Source: JAGWBG01 sp034421095
GTDB lineage: Bacteria; Chloroflexota; Dehalococcoidia; Lucifugimonadales; JAGWBF01
DNA length: 64,000 nucleotides
Assembly (NCBI GenBank): GCA_034421095.1
Contig: DAOUKR010000026.1
Location: 1-64,000, forward strand
Reading direction: 5' to 3'
Shown here: piece after piece, positions 15,735-24,477 of the stretch
Numbering within the stretch: position 1 is the first letter of the stretch
How the letters are laid out: every line of letters starts with the position of its first letter
Translations under genes and position numbers: made by a program
Notes under the pieces: model-generated
Seen by the model: only the letters and a program-made list of their open reading frames with translations
What the model was told of the DNA's origin: nothing
Databases searched by the model: none

Positions 15735-16139
15735 GTGCCTACATTCAACCAGCGAATACAAAACGGACAGATCCTGTTGATAGCCACTATCGGTGATGTT
15801 GGAGATGACGGGGACCCGGGGAAGCCATATAGCGCTCTACTGGACACTGGTGCACAGGTGACATCAATATCTCCTAAAATAGTCCAAGAGGCGGGCTTGA
15901 TGGCTATCGGACACACTGATATTCTTCCGGTGAGCGGTGAACCCGTCCGGGTGTTTAGGTACCGAGTTGGCCTAAGTATTCCCATCAGTCAAGGGAGCAC
16001 TACATTGCTAGTGGGTGCTCCGGTGGAAGTTTCTGAGCTGCCATTTCAGCCCGACAACTTCGACATTCTGTTGGGAATGGATTTCCTCGCACCCTTCCAT
16101 TTCACGATGTACAACGGCATGTTTATCCTAAGCAATTAA
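15735..16139 (+). CDS. Retropepsin-like aspartic protease-fold protein
   Basis: 134 residues with one aspartic-protease lobe. The catalytic-type motif YSALLDTGAQVTSIS (D-T-G-A) lies near residue 35, a second hydrophobic-Gly motif DILLGMDFL near residue 115, and beta-strands between, as in single-domain retropepsins that act as dimers. No signal peptide or membrane helix. GTG start 3 bases after the DUF5678 stop. In many bacteria such retropepsin-like genes are preceded by a small partner gene; the function is unknown. The strong hairpin at 16173-16200 ends the unit. Confidence 0.85.
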   Translation: MPTFNQRIQNGQILLIATIGDVGDDGDPGKPYSALLDTGAQVTSISPKIVQEAGLMAIGHTDILPVSGEPVRVFRYRVGLSIPISQGSTTLLVGAPVEVSELPFQPDNFDILLGMDFLAPFHFTMYNGMFILSN

Positions 16140-16172
16140 CTATCTTCCCATCTGAGAGTAGGGATCAGAAGG

Positions 16173-16200
16173 AAGCCCCGGGTGCTTGAGCCCGGGGCTT
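16173..16200 (+). terminator. Terminator after the DUF5678/protease unit
   Basis: A 10-bp perfect GC-rich stem AAGCCCCGGG / CCCGGGGCTT around TGCTTGAG, followed by CTATCATTTCC. Strong hairpin with a modest U-rich tail. Confidence 0.75.
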
Positions 16201-16350
16201 CTATCATTTCCGTAAGATTTCCTGGCTTCTCTTTGGATCTCGTCTTCTGGTGTCCTGGCCCAGTGCAGTCCTCTAATTCCCTGGGCAACACCCTTGAAAA
16301 TACCTCTGAGAAACCCGCTCTGCCGTCATTATTATTATTGGCGCGGGAGT

Positions 16351-16656
16351 TTAGCCCAAGTATATGTACACGTCAGCGTGGGGAAATGCTACCTCAAGCG
16401 CACCCCCCAGCTCATTTTCCACCGTGTCCCGGTATCCATCAAGGACTTCAGGAGCAGGCCCATCGCGGTGGGGACACTCATTGCCCCGTTGTAGCTGAGG
16501 GCAGATGTGACCCTTTGTGGGGGTATCCCAGAACCCGGCACATTTCATCGGGAAGAACAAAGTTTCGGCGATGTTGCGAAGGTCGGCAACAATTTCCGTC
16601 GCTCGGAAGTCGCTGTCGGTGTGGATGTCCACCGAGACTCTTGCTAGCTCAGCCAT
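16351..16656 (-). CDS. Hypothetical protein, 101 residues
   Basis: The ATG follows GGAAGG on the minus strand. The product begins MAELARVSVDIHTDSDFRAT, with a regular strand-helix pattern, then has a cysteine/histidine pair region (KGHICPQLQRGNECPHRDG) that may bind metal, and ends in an acidic helix and a hydrophobic strand (ADVYIYLG). No family recognised. Isolated gene in a region with little other coding. Confidence 0.5.
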   Translation of the reverse strand: MAELARVSVDIHTDSDFRATEIVADLRNIAETLFFPMKCAGFWDTPTKGHICPQLQRGNECPHRDGPAPEVLDGYRDTVENELGGALEVAFPHADVYIYLG

Positions 16657-17214
16657 TCAACGCCTTCCGGGGGTTTCTATCCTCCACGGTGAAGACGGTT
16701 TCGCAGCCCCTCTGCGCAGCTGGAGTTGGTGCAGAACCAGAAGACCTGGGGCATTGGCGGGACCTGTACACCGTCAACCTCCCTTCTTATGGGTTCCCGA
16801 CGGGAAGGGCAGGTAGATGGCTTGGAAGTATCCGGTGCGGTCATGGGCTTTCCACATTATTCAACATCACCAGTATGGGAAGCACGGAGAGGGCCTTGAG
16901 GCAGGAAGTGTCGTAAATGCAATGCAGGCACGTGAGCGCCCTATTTTGAACGGGGCTGTCTGCTGGCAGGGCCGGAGCATCCCGCTGCCGTTAAGGGGCG
17001 AACCGGGGCCTTATCCCTTGCCTTCCTGCGTCGAGGGCCTACGTCTAGGGAAGAATGCTCTTTTCGTTCGGGGAGCCTTGTTCACGCTCGGGGCCGAATT
17101 GCCGGGCCGTTGACCTCTTCGCATCCCAGCGCATTACGCCCTTCTCTTCTTAGCCGGAGATCCATGGGCAACGAACGCGAACTTCATATCATCGTATTAT
17201 TCGGAGCAGGACGG
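16657..17214. other. Gap with no confident gene; possible decayed small genes on the minus strand
   Basis: No frame here has convincing protein character over its whole length. On the minus strand a 27-codon frame ends in a TGA near 16760. After it, a cysteine-containing frame (MPQVFWFCTNSSCAEG) would join one reading CETVFTVEDRNP if one G were removed from a GGGG run near 16707. These look like remnants or frameshifted small zinc-ribbon genes, but evidence is thin. Confidence 0.25.
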
Positions 17215-17355
17215 CTATGCCTTGCCTATCCTGAACATCTTCGTCCCGCAGATGGGGCACGTGCCCTGGGTCGCCGGGCGTCCGTTCTTCATGGTTATGG
17301 ACTGGGTGCCCTGCATCTCTCTCTTGGTCCGGCACTTTACGCAGTAGGCTTCCAT
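17215..17355 (-). CDS. DUF5679 zinc-ribbon-like protein, 46 residues
   Basis: A very short but clear gene. AGGAGGT lies 6 bases before the ATG, and the product MEAYCVKCRTKREM...KNGRPATQGTCPICGTKMF has two CxxC pairs (C5/C8 and C33/C36), the layout of a small zinc ribbon. It matches the DUF5679 pattern that I know from Chloroflexi and actinobacteria. Role unknown; possibly nucleic-acid or protein binding. Confidence 0.85.
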   Translation of the reverse strand: MEAYCVKCRTKREMQGTQSITMKNGRPATQGTCPICGTKMFRIGKA

Positions 17356-17470
17356 CTAATACCTCCTAAATATTGTGCTCGCTATATTGTAAATTCATGG
17401 AATTCTAATTTCTACAATTCAGAGGCACAATTTTATCCAATTCGGCTACGCACCGCTGTCAATGGCGTTA

Positions 17471-18301
17471 TCAGGCTGAGGGACGGTCGTATTGCTGCTG
17501 GGCAATGGTAACGTAGGTGGCCGGTGTGACCAGTGTCAGGCCGGCGTCCACCGGCAGCACTACCCCCGTAACCCATCGGGCGTCGTCGCTGGCCAGGTAG
17601 AGGGCGGCAGCGGCTATGTCCCAGGCCGTCCCCTCGGTGCCGAGGGGTGTGGCGTTCTTGCGGTGCTCTCGCAGGGTGTCGTCCATGCGGGGGGCCACCA
17701 TAGGCGTATAGACGAGTCCGGGCGCGATACAGTTGACCCGGATGTTGTCATGGCCGTGGTCGGCCGCCATGGACATGGTCAGGCCGATGACCGCGGCCTT
17801 TGACGTGGTATATGGAGTGCTGCTGTGGGCCCTCAGTCCGGCGATGGAGGATATGTTGATGATGGAGCCGCCGCCTGCGGTCTCAATCATCCGGGGTATG
17901 GCGTAGCGGCTGGCCAGGACTATGCTCTTGACGTTGACTGACATCACGTAGTCCCAATCTTCCTCGCTGACCTCCAACACAGTGCCGCGCCTGGATATGC
18001 CTACGTTGTTGTCCAGGATGTCCAGACGGCCGTACCGCTCAACGGCGGCTTCCACCATGTTGCGGCAGTCGTCGGCGTTAATCACGTTGGCCTGGAATGT
18101 GGAGGCGTCGCCGCCCTCTTCCCGAATCATGGCCAGGGTTTCCTCGGCACGCTCGATGAAGGCATCCACCAGCAGCACCTTTGCGCCCTCACGGGCAAAG
18201 AGCACCGCCGTGGCCTTGCCGTTCCCCACCCCGGGCCCGCTGGAGCCGGCCCCGGTAACAATGGCAACCTTTCCCTCTAGTCGGGGCTGTCGTTCCGGCA
18301 T
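17471..18301 (-). CDS. SDR family oxidoreductase
   Basis: 276 residues, classical short-chain dehydrogenase. The cofactor loop TGAGSSGPGVGNG (a slightly long TGxxxGxG) is followed by VLLVDAF, where the acidic residue after the second strand favours NAD+. Then come NNVG (for NNAG), the catalytic SIINISSIAG serine and YTTSK, and a PGLVYTP segment. It oxidises or reduces a hydroxyl/carbonyl group; the substrate is unknown. It has its own SD (AGGAGTG) after a repeat-bearing gap. C-terminus slightly extended (TIAQQQYDRPSA). Confidence 0.93.
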   Translation of the reverse strand: MPERQPRLEGKVAIVTGAGSSGPGVGNGKATAVLFAREGAKVLLVDAFIERAEETLAMIREEGGDASTFQANVINADDCRNMVEAAVERYGRLDILDNNVGISRRGTVLEVSEEDWDYVMSVNVKSIVLASRYAIPRMIETAGGGSIINISSIAGLRAHSSTPYTTSKAAVIGLTMSMAADHGHDNIRVNCIAPGLVYTPMVAPRMDDTLREHRKNATPLGTEGTAWDIAAAALYLASDDARWVTGVVLPVDAGLTLVTPATYVTIAQQQYDRPSA

Positions 18302-18390
18302 TGTGACACTCCTTTAGGGTTTATCTAGGGCCTGTTGACACTAGCGGCTGGGGCAAGGCGACCATCCGCCGGAGGCGGACCCCTATATCC

Positions 18391-18482
18391 GTCATTCCGG
18401 TCGTACCTCCGGTAGATTCGCCGTGGCGAACCTTGAGCCGGAATCCACCCCGACCTGGATTCTGGCTTTCGCCAGAATGACG
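18391..18482. repeat. Dispersed palindromic repeat
   Basis: GTCATTCCGGTCGTACCTCC ... GAGCCGGAATCC ... GATTCTGGC ... GCCAGAATGACGG. Nearly identical to the first unit at 11603-11695, including the 'GGTAGATTCGCCGTGGCGAA' segment. Confidence 0.7.
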
Positions 18483-18553
18483 GAGAAGGAGTACCCCGCC
18501 GCGGGTATCCAGGTTGCCAGTCTCTATCAGGAAATTGTTAGTGTCAACATGTC

Positions 18554-18871
18554 CTATAGTCTGTCGGGGACCTCGATGTCCACCAGCGGCCCAAACTGCT
18601 GCCCGCCAAATACGTCGCTGTCGTTGAGGTCGCCGGAGAAATTGGGGCGAGGAATGCTGAACTTGATTGCTAGGGCGTTGTCACAGTTGAAGAACATCAC
18701 GTCTTCTTCCGAGGTATTATACAGTTGGGCAATCAGGCCCTTGTTTATCACTCCCGAGTCCCGAGTCCGGTAATAGGCGTCCGGGTCATCGAACATGATG
18801 TCGAAGGTGAGGACAAAGGGGCCGGCATTTTTGCTCCGCACCAGCTTGGTAATTTCCCACAGCTTGGACAC
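18554..18871 (-). CDS. DUF4387 domain protein, partner of AtuA
   Basis: 105 residues, beginning (V)SKLWEITKLVRSKNAGPFVL, the hallmark of DUF4387, with DIMFDDPDAYYRTRDSG and a C-terminal hydrophobic strand. Starts with GTG two bases after the AtuA stop, with GGAGGTG just upstream, so translation is coupled. DUF4387 genes commonly accompany AtuA/DUF1446 genes and probably form one complex with them; the reaction has not been defined to my knowledge. Confidence 0.88.
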   Translation of the reverse strand: MSKLWEITKLVRSKNAGPFVLTFDIMFDDPDAYYRTRDSGVINKGLIAQLYNTSEEDVMFFNCDNALAIKFSIPRPNFSGDLNDSDVFGGQQFGPLVDIEVPDRL

Positions 18872-18873
18872 GT

Positions 18874-20244
18874 CTACACCTCCACAAGTTCCATGGGGAA
18901 CATCTCCAGCGGGTCGCCCGGCTCCACCACGTGGTTCATGCTGAACTGGTACACGGCCCCTCGGTTCAGGACCGCCGGGCTGTAGGGATAGGCAAGCCCG
19001 GAGATTAGACCATGCCATTCGGGGACCGGGTAGTGGAGGGCGAAATGCTCGACGGCGTCGGCCAGGTCCGTGGCAAGCTCCTGGCTATCGGCGGTCACCT
19101 CCATGACCAGACACACCTCGTGGCCCGGTGTTCTCACAGGCTCCAGTGGTCCCATAGTACCGTTGAGGCCGTACACGCGAATGAACAGCTTGTAGTCCTT
19201 TCCCATTTCCATTCCGTCGAAGGAGCCCCGGATGCGCTCGTCCAGGCGCTCCTGCATCCCGGCCAGCCAGCTGTCAAGCTGACGAATCATGACCGGGTCG
19301 CGGATGCTGCCGATAATCACGCTCTGGTATCCTATCAGTTCGGCTGCTTCCAGCTTGATGGTGTATTTATCGGCGGGAACGAAGTCGCTGCCCCACACCC
19401 GTACTGCCCGGTCGCTGACAGCCTCGTACTCGGCTTTGGTGACATCCAACATGCCGCTGGGCTCCAGGAGGTGGAATGGGTGGGCGTTCTCGTACAGGGT
19501 ATGGGAGGCGATGCTCTGGGGAGTGCATATATAGTCGGGGTTGGGTGCCTCCACTACGAAGTGGTCGTTGCGAAGCCAGGCCATCATGCCGTCGGGGTGG
19601 CGCCGCACAGCCACGGAGGCGGCCCCGCACTCAAGTATTTTGGCGGCGTGCCAGGCCACTCCCGGCGGGAGGCCGTTCCTGATTGGGACTGCGGCGAAGA
19701 TGGACGTGTCGCTGGAGCGCCCTGCCAGCACCACCTGAGCGCCTTCATCCATCGCTCTGAGGTAGGGTTCCGTTCCCATCATCCCCACGATGTGGCTGGC
19801 CTTGTCAATGGCCTCCTCGCTTATATCGGGGGCGGGATGTAGCGGACGTATCTTCCCTTCGCGCAGCTTGTTCTTCAGGTAATCCTTGTCCTGCTCGGCA
19901 TGAATCAGGGCCAGGCGGAAGTGAAGCCCCTCCTCCCGGGCAATCTCCATGAGTACGTCGGATGCCCACTCGAGGTTGAGGTCGGCGCCTGCCGTGCCGG
20001 CCGAGCCGACCAGGAGGGGGATGTTGCTGGACCGGGCCGCCTGGAGCATCAGCTTCATATCCCGCTTCACGGCCTGGCGGGGGAACATGCACTTGCCCCG
20101 CCCCAGTGCGTCGGGGCCGTGGTCCGTGGAGCCGCCGTCTGAGCCGATGAAATGGGGTTCCCACTCCATAGCCCTGGCCAGAGAAGACTCGAGGTAGCTT
20201 GAGCCTATCACGCCCGTAGGAGCGAAGGCACGGACTTCCTCCAT
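18874..20244 (-). CDS. AtuA-like acyclic terpene utilisation protein (DUF1446)
   Basis: 456 residues. IGSDGGSTDHGPDALGRGK, PLLVGSAGTAGADLNLEW, QVVLAGRSSDTSIFAAVP and the C-terminal DAVEHFALHYP match the AtuA family, named from citronellol/geraniol catabolism in Pseudomonas. The enzymatic role is unproven; it is generally linked to acyl-CoA-dependent breakdown of branched compounds. AGGAGG precedes the ATG. It forms an operon with the DUF4387 gene. Nearby class IV aminotransferase, LLM and amidohydrolase genes on the same strand suggest a catabolic neighbourhood, but repeats separate the units. Confidence 0.88.
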   Translation of the reverse strand: MEEVRAFAPTGVIGSSYLESSLARAMEWEPHFIGSDGGSTDHGPDALGRGKCMFPRQAVKRDMKLMLQAARSSNIPLLVGSAGTAGADLNLEWASDVLMEIAREEGLHFRLALIHAEQDKDYLKNKLREGKIRPLHPAPDISEEAIDKASHIVGMMGTEPYLRAMDEGAQVVLAGRSSDTSIFAAVPIRNGLPPGVAWHAAKILECGAASVAVRRHPDGMMAWLRNDHFVVEAPNPDYICTPQSIASHTLYENAHPFHLLEPSGMLDVTKAEYEAVSDRAVRVWGSDFVPADKYTIKLEAAELIGYQSVIIGSIRDPVMIRQLDSWLAGMQERLDERIRGSFDGMEMGKDYKLFIRVYGLNGTMGPLEPVRTPGHEVCLVMEVTADSQELATDLADAVEHFALHYPVPEWHGLISGLAYPYSPAVLNRGAVYQFSMNHVVEPGDPLEMFPMELVEV

Positions 20245-20302
20245 GATTGCACCTCCTGGATTTGTAGCCTGGAATTTTTATCTGTATTCCGGCCCCTACA
20301 CC

Positions 20303-20350
20303 CGTCATTCCGGCCTTGAGCCGGAATCCATTCATCCTTGCCTGTAGACA
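20303..20350. repeat. Dispersed palindromic repeat (short copy)
   Basis: CGTCATTCCGGCCTTGAGCC and GGAATCCATTC, then TGCCTGTAGACAGG. One arm of the common repeat plus the small CCTGTAGACAGG palindrome also seen near 30100 and 62245. Confidence 0.6.
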
Positions 20351-20398
20351 GGGGTTAGACAAAGGCCCCCATGGACAGCGGGCCGGCCATAATACCCT

Positions 20399-21313
20399 TC
20401 ACTGAAGATGTGCCAAGTATTGGGCCACGTAGTCCATGCCCACCAGGTCGCTGAAGGCCCCCATTAGCCTTTCGGTGACAGGACCGGGGACCTTGCCGTC
20501 GCCGGGGGCCATGCCGTTTATCGAGGGAACGGGGCAGATGCAGAGGCTGGTGGACGTAAGAAACACCTCGTCAGCGGTGTAGGCATCGAAGAGGTCTATG
20601 TCCCGCTCCTCCGCAGGTATCTTCAGGCTGGCTGCCAGGTCCAACACCGTCTGCCGGGTTATCCCCGCCAGCACCATCTGTACCCTGGGGGTTGAGACCA
20701 CGCCGTCCTTGACGATGAATACGTTGGAGCCGCGCCCCTCGGCCAGGTTCCCCTTCTCGTCCAGGAGAAGTGCCCAGGCGTCGGGGTCCCTGTCATGCAC
20801 CTCCAGGTCTCCCAGCACTAGGTTAAGGTAGTTGTGGGTCTTGGCCCTGGGACTCATGAACTGGGGCGGTATCCGGGGCACGGAGGGGGTCAACAGGGGT
20901 ATGCCTTCCCTGTAGTAGTGGGCGCGCTTGGCCAGGGGCAAGGGACGGCACTCGATGAGCACCGTGTTATGGGACTCCTCGCCGGGGGAGGTGGACTCGA
21001 CGCCGCGAGTGACCCGCTGTGTCACCCAGTAGTCCTCATTCGGCCCCAGAAGGGGCACGTTGTGCTCAACCACCTCCGTGGTCAACTCCACCATTCGCTC
21101 CCTGCTCATGCCCGGGTCCAGGCGGAGGTACCTGCAGGAGTCGTACAGCCGGTCTATGTGCTCCCTCATCCTGAATACCTGGCCGTTGAAGGTGCGGGCC
21201 GCATCGAACACGGCATCCCCGTAGATGAAGCCCGCGTCCCTGATGGGTATTCCCGCCTGGCTTTCCGGGACTATCCGGCCGTTGAGGTAGACCACTCTCT
21301 CTTGCTGTGCCAT
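20399..21313 (-). CDS. Class IV PLP aminotransferase (branched-chain or D-amino-acid type)
   Basis: 304 residues. Fold-type IV motifs: IPIRDAGFIYGDAVFDAAR, the PLP-binding lysine in SPRAKTHNYLNLVLGD, LAEGRGSNVFIVKDG, AGITRQTVLDLA and DEVFLTSTS. The family includes IlvE, D-alanine aminotransferase and aminodeoxychorismate lyase; the family and length favour a branched-chain-type transaminase, but substrate cannot be fixed. I use the ATG at 21313 (GGAGG upstream); 14 codons of open frame before it are not needed. Confidence 0.9.
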   Translation of the reverse strand: MAQQERVVYLNGRIVPESQAGIPIRDAGFIYGDAVFDAARTFNGQVFRMREHIDRLYDSCRYLRLDPGMSRERMVELTTEVVEHNVPLLGPNEDYWVTQRVTRGVESTSPGEESHNTVLIECRPLPLAKRAHYYREGIPLLTPSVPRIPPQFMSPRAKTHNYLNLVLGDLEVHDRDPDAWALLLDEKGNLAEGRGSNVFIVKDGVVSTPRVQMVLAGITRQTVLDLAASLKIPAEERDIDLFDAYTADEVFLTSTSLCICPVPSINGMAPGDGKVPGPVTERLMGAFSDLVGMDYVAQYLAHLQ

Positions 21314-21481
21314 CGCCTCCGTCTCCCCTTTGTCAACTTTCCGGCTGCTCAACATGATACCAGACGTGCGTGGGATTGGCTACACTGGCGGAGCGACCCC
21401 GTCATTGTCTCTCGATTATTCACCCTCACCCCAACCCTTCATGCCCGCCGAGGCGGGTACCGTCAAGGGCGAGGCGCATTG

Positions 21482-21520
21482 TCACTTCTCCCCTGTTGGG
21501 AGAAGGTTAGGATGAGGGGG
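21482..21520. repeat. BOX-like hairpin repeat
   Basis: CTTCTCCCCTGTTGGGAGAAG hairpin followed by GTTAGGATGAGGGGGAAAGG, in inverse orientation to the 8808 copy. Confidence 0.55.
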
Positions 21521-21572
21521 AAAGGTGTGTGAAGGAGAAGCGTGAATAATCTAAAGACCCTGGGCCACCCCC

Positions 21573-22541
21573 TCAGACGCGGGGCCACACCCGGGTTGCC
21601 ATGTCTTCCATGCTCTGCAGGCCCTCTTCCAGGCCTATGTCACCCCTGGCCCGGAAGAAGTCCACCACCAGGCGGCTCACGCCCATCTCCGCGTACCTGC
21701 GGACATCCGATGCGATTTGGTCGGCGCTGCCCGTGAAAGGTGGCCGCCCGTTACCTGAGGGCGCCTCCCCGCTTCCCTTGAGGTCGTATCGCGGTACCCA
21801 GTGGATGATTTCGATTTCCGACGGGTCCCTTCCCGCCTTTCGAGCGTAGGAGGCCAGGCGGCCAATCGCCGCGGCCAACTGCTCGGGCTCCTCCAGGGGG
21901 AAATTGGGATTTGCCCCCAGGGGATACCAGCCGTCGGCCAGCTCGGCGGTGCGCCGAAGCGCCCTAGGACTTTCTCCCCCGACCCATATGGGCGGGTGGG
22001 GCTTCTGCACAGGCTTGGGCACGAAGGTTATATCGGAGAACTGGCAATACTTCCCCTTGAAGGTGGGGGTCTCGCTGGTCCAAAGCTCCTTGAACGCCCT
22101 GACATACTCGTCGGTCACCGCGCCCCGCTCCTCGAAGGGCGGCAAGCCCAGGGCCTCGAACTCCTCGCGCATCCACCCCGCTCCAATCCCCACCACCAGC
22201 CTGCCCTTGGATAGAACGTCAAGGGTGGCCAGGGCCTTGGCCGCCACCAGGGGGTTTCGATGGGGGACAATGATGACGCTGGTAACCAGCCGTATCCTGC
22301 TGGTCTGGCCGGCGAGGAAGGATAGCACGGCTAGCATCTCCTGTGCCTCGCCGGTATTGGAGCCGGGGAACTCGCCGGTTGGGGTATAGGGATAGGGGGA
22401 GCCGATGCTTCTGGGCACGACTATATGGTCGCCCTTGAAGAGGGAGTCGTATCCCATCTCCTCGGCACGCTGGGCTATGGTCACGGTGTTTTCCGGTGTG
22501 CCAAGGAGGCCGCGATTGGGTAGAATGAATCCATACTTCAT
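21573..22541 (-). CDS. LLM-class F420-dependent oxidoreductase
   Basis: 322 residues; a luciferase-like (bacterial luciferase / F420-dependent) TIM-barrel flavoenzyme. YGFILPNRGLLGTPENTV, GYDSLFKGDHIVVP, RLVTSVIIVPHRNPLVAAKALATLD, GRLVVGIGAGWMREEFEALG and PIWVGGESPRALRRTAELADGW are diagnostic. Such enzymes use F420H2 or FMNH2 to oxidise or reduce varied small molecules. Start at ATG 22541; an in-frame ATG six bases earlier is also possible, and the longer upstream frame crosses a repeat. Its own short unit between two repeats. Confidence 0.93.
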   Translation of the reverse strand: MKYGFILPNRGLLGTPENTVTIAQRAEEMGYDSLFKGDHIVVPRSIGSPYPYTPTGEFPGSNTGEAQEMLAVLSFLAGQTSRIRLVTSVIIVPHRNPLVAAKALATLDVLSKGRLVVGIGAGWMREEFEALGLPPFEERGAVTDEYVRAFKELWTSETPTFKGKYCQFSDITFVPKPVQKPHPPIWVGGESPRALRRTAELADGWYPLGANPNFPLEEPEQLAAAIGRLASYARKAGRDPSEIEIIHWVPRYDLKGSGEAPSGNGRPPFTGSADQIASDVRRYAEMGVSRLVVDFFRARGDIGLEEGLQSMEDMATRVWPRV

Positions 22542-22574
22542 AGCCATCCCCACCCTTAGAACGTGTCTAAAATG

Positions 22575-22680
22575 CCCCTTCTCCCCCGCCGGAGGCGGGT
22601 TGGGATGAGGGGTATCACCCTCACCCCGTATCAAGTACGGGGCAGGCTCTCAATCCCTTCCCGTCCAGGGAGGGGAAGTG
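22575..22680. repeat. BOX-like repeats and a CCCCGTA...TACGGGG hairpin
   Basis: CTTCTCCCCCGCC...GGGTTGGGATGAGGGG, followed by CCCCGTATCAAGTACGGGG (22625-22643). The hairpin could also terminate the amidohydrolase transcript. Confidence 0.5.
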
Positions 22681-22704
22681 TGCCCACACATTATCGAACA
22701 CCCC

Positions 22705-24081
22705 CTACACTATCGGCCACTTCTGGGGGTAGGAGATGCCGGTCCGGTCCATGATGTTCTGCCCCATAACCTGCACCTTCTGAATCAGGTCCCACTCGTC
22801 CACAAAGACCGGCACGCCCGCATCCACACGGACCTGCCCGTCCACGATGACGGTGTGGACGCTTCTCCCGTCTGCGCTGAATACCAGGTTGATAACCGGG
22901 TTGAAGAGGGAGCGCCACTCGGGCCGCTTGGTGTCGAACAGCACGATGTCGGCCTTCTTGCCGGCTTCCAGAGAGCCAATGTCGTCGTCCAGACCCAACG
23001 CCCTGGCGCCGTCAATGGTTGCCATCTCCACGGCCTTCTCCGCAGACATGGCCGTAGTGTCCATTCTGCCGTCCTTGTAGAGAACTGTTATCAGGTACAT
23101 GGACCGCAGGGTCTCAACCAGGTTGGAGTTGTTCCCGGCGTCGGTGCCGAGGCCCAAACAGACGCCCTTGGCCAGCATCTCCGGCAGCTTCCCCTTGACG
23201 GTGGTGCCCGAGCCGCCCTTGATGGAAGCGGTGGGGATCATCACACCCTTGGTATCCGTGCGGGCCATGGCGTCTATGTCGGGGTCCTCCGCCCCTATCA
23301 GGTGAGGCAGAAGTACGTTGGGCCCCAGCACTCCCAGGTCTTCCAGGTACTCCAGGGGCCACTTGCCGAACTCCTGTTTGTGGGACTCTATGGAGGCAGG
23401 AGTATTGTTCACGTGGTAGCTCAGCCCGGTCCCATATCTGTCGGCCATCTCCTTGCCGGCTTTTAGAAGCTCGGGAGTCGCCAGGTCCACGGAGTAGGGT
23501 ATGGCCCAGGCGCGGATTCGATCGTCGAAGTGGTGGTTGTAGGTGCGGATCGTATCTTCCATCTGGGTGATGGCCTCATCCACCGGGGTCACCGGAAGGC
23601 TCACTGGGTTGGGTTTCACGGCTATCTGCCTTCCCAACTGGGCCCGGACTCCCGACTCTCCGTAAGCCTCCATGCAGGCATCAATATGAATTGTGCTGCC
23701 CGGGTCCAGGAAACAGGTGGTCCCGTATTTCAGAAGCTCGGTGATTGCCAGGAGCGTGGTGCTGTATTCCTCTTCCTCGGACATCACCGACTTCAGCTTG
23801 TAGGCGGTCTGTATGTACTCGCCGCCGACGAGGGTGTCGGGGAATATGCCCCGGATGTCGTGGGCGTAGCTGATGTGCAGGTGAGCGTTGCAGAATCCCG
23901 GTGTCACGACCATTTCGCTTGCGTCAATGGTGCGGTCAGCCGCAACCCCTGCCATATCGGCGGCCTTGCCCACCTGGGTTATTCTCTGGCCGTCAACCAG
24001 GACCGAGCCGTCGCTTATTATTCTCCGCTCGGGGTCCATCGTCAGTATGAATTTAGCGTTGTCAATCTTCAGAGTCGCCAT
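22705..24081 (-). CDS. Amidohydrolase family protein (chlorohydrolase / SsnA-like)
   Basis: 458 residues. The metal-dependent amidohydrolase barrel is seen in VTPGFCNAHLHISYAHD (the HxH metal motif), GLSYHVNNTPASIESHKQEF, LLPHLIGAEDPDI and LGLGTDAGNNSNLVE (metal Asp), with the urease-type composite beta domain at both ends (GSLEAGKKADIVLFDTKRP). Relatives deaminate or dechlorinate purines, pterins, guanine and triazines. The substrate is unknown. The ATG at 24081 follows GGAGGT. Stand-alone gene; an unremarkable gap of about 290 bases precedes it. Confidence 0.92.
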   Translation of the reverse strand: MATLKIDNAKFILTMDPERRIISDGSVLVDGQRITQVGKAADMAGVAADRTIDASEMVVTPGFCNAHLHISYAHDIRGIFPDTLVGGEYIQTAYKLKSVMSEEEEYSTTLLAITELLKYGTTCFLDPGSTIHIDACMEAYGESGVRAQLGRQIAVKPNPVSLPVTPVDEAITQMEDTIRTYNHHFDDRIRAWAIPYSVDLATPELLKAGKEMADRYGTGLSYHVNNTPASIESHKQEFGKWPLEYLEDLGVLGPNVLLPHLIGAEDPDIDAMARTDTKGVMIPTASIKGGSGTTVKGKLPEMLAKGVCLGLGTDAGNNSNLVETLRSMYLITVLYKDGRMDTTAMSAEKAVEMATIDGARALGLDDDIGSLEAGKKADIVLFDTKRPEWRSLFNPVINLVFSADGRSVHTVIVDGQVRVDAGVPVFVDEWDLIQKVQVMGQNIMDRTGISYPQKWPIV

Positions 24082-24369
24082 TGTGACCTTACCTCCAGAA
24101 GAGTGTAGTTTGCCGGGAGACCCCGGCTCCGCCGCCGACCTCCAATTGGCCGGAAGCACGGCAGGTTCAGAATACAGGACTTCTCACGGCTACGCAATAC
24201 TTGCGGCCCAGCCCTCATCCCGGCCCTCGTCCGTCGCCGGAACCCAGGGGTGGAAGGGCACTGGCCTGGTGCTGGTCTTTAACCTATATGGGTCCCATCT
24301 GGAGTATTGAACCTATCTGGAGGTGAGGTAACGGGGAGTGGACAGGTCGGTGAATGAAGAAGCCCGCAC

Positions 24370-24465
24370 CTAGCGTCCGGTGAAGAAATCAATTAAGCAC
24401 GCTGCCGTCACCAAAACGGCCAGGGTGCCCAATGTCGCCAGTATCACAATCACGTCCAGATACAT
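24370..24465 (-). CDS. Very small membrane protein, 31 residues
   Basis: MYLDVIVILATLGTLAVLVT plus AACLIDFFTGR: one hydrophobic helix with a short polar tail. GAAGG lies upstream of the ATG and the gene starts 12 bases after the frameshifted 24478-24808 gene. Small single-helix proteins of this size often assist a membrane complex (KdpF is an example), but no such complex is evident here. Function unknown. Confidence 0.5.
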   Translation of the reverse strand: MYLDVIVILATLGTLAVLVTAACLIDFFTGR

Positions 24466-24477
24466 GCTCTATGCCTT

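Noticed and set aside
16817..17511. Two plus-strand frames of about 100-130 codons
   Set aside because: Composition is not protein-like, there is no ribosome site, and one of them overlaps the clear DUF5679 gene on the other strand.
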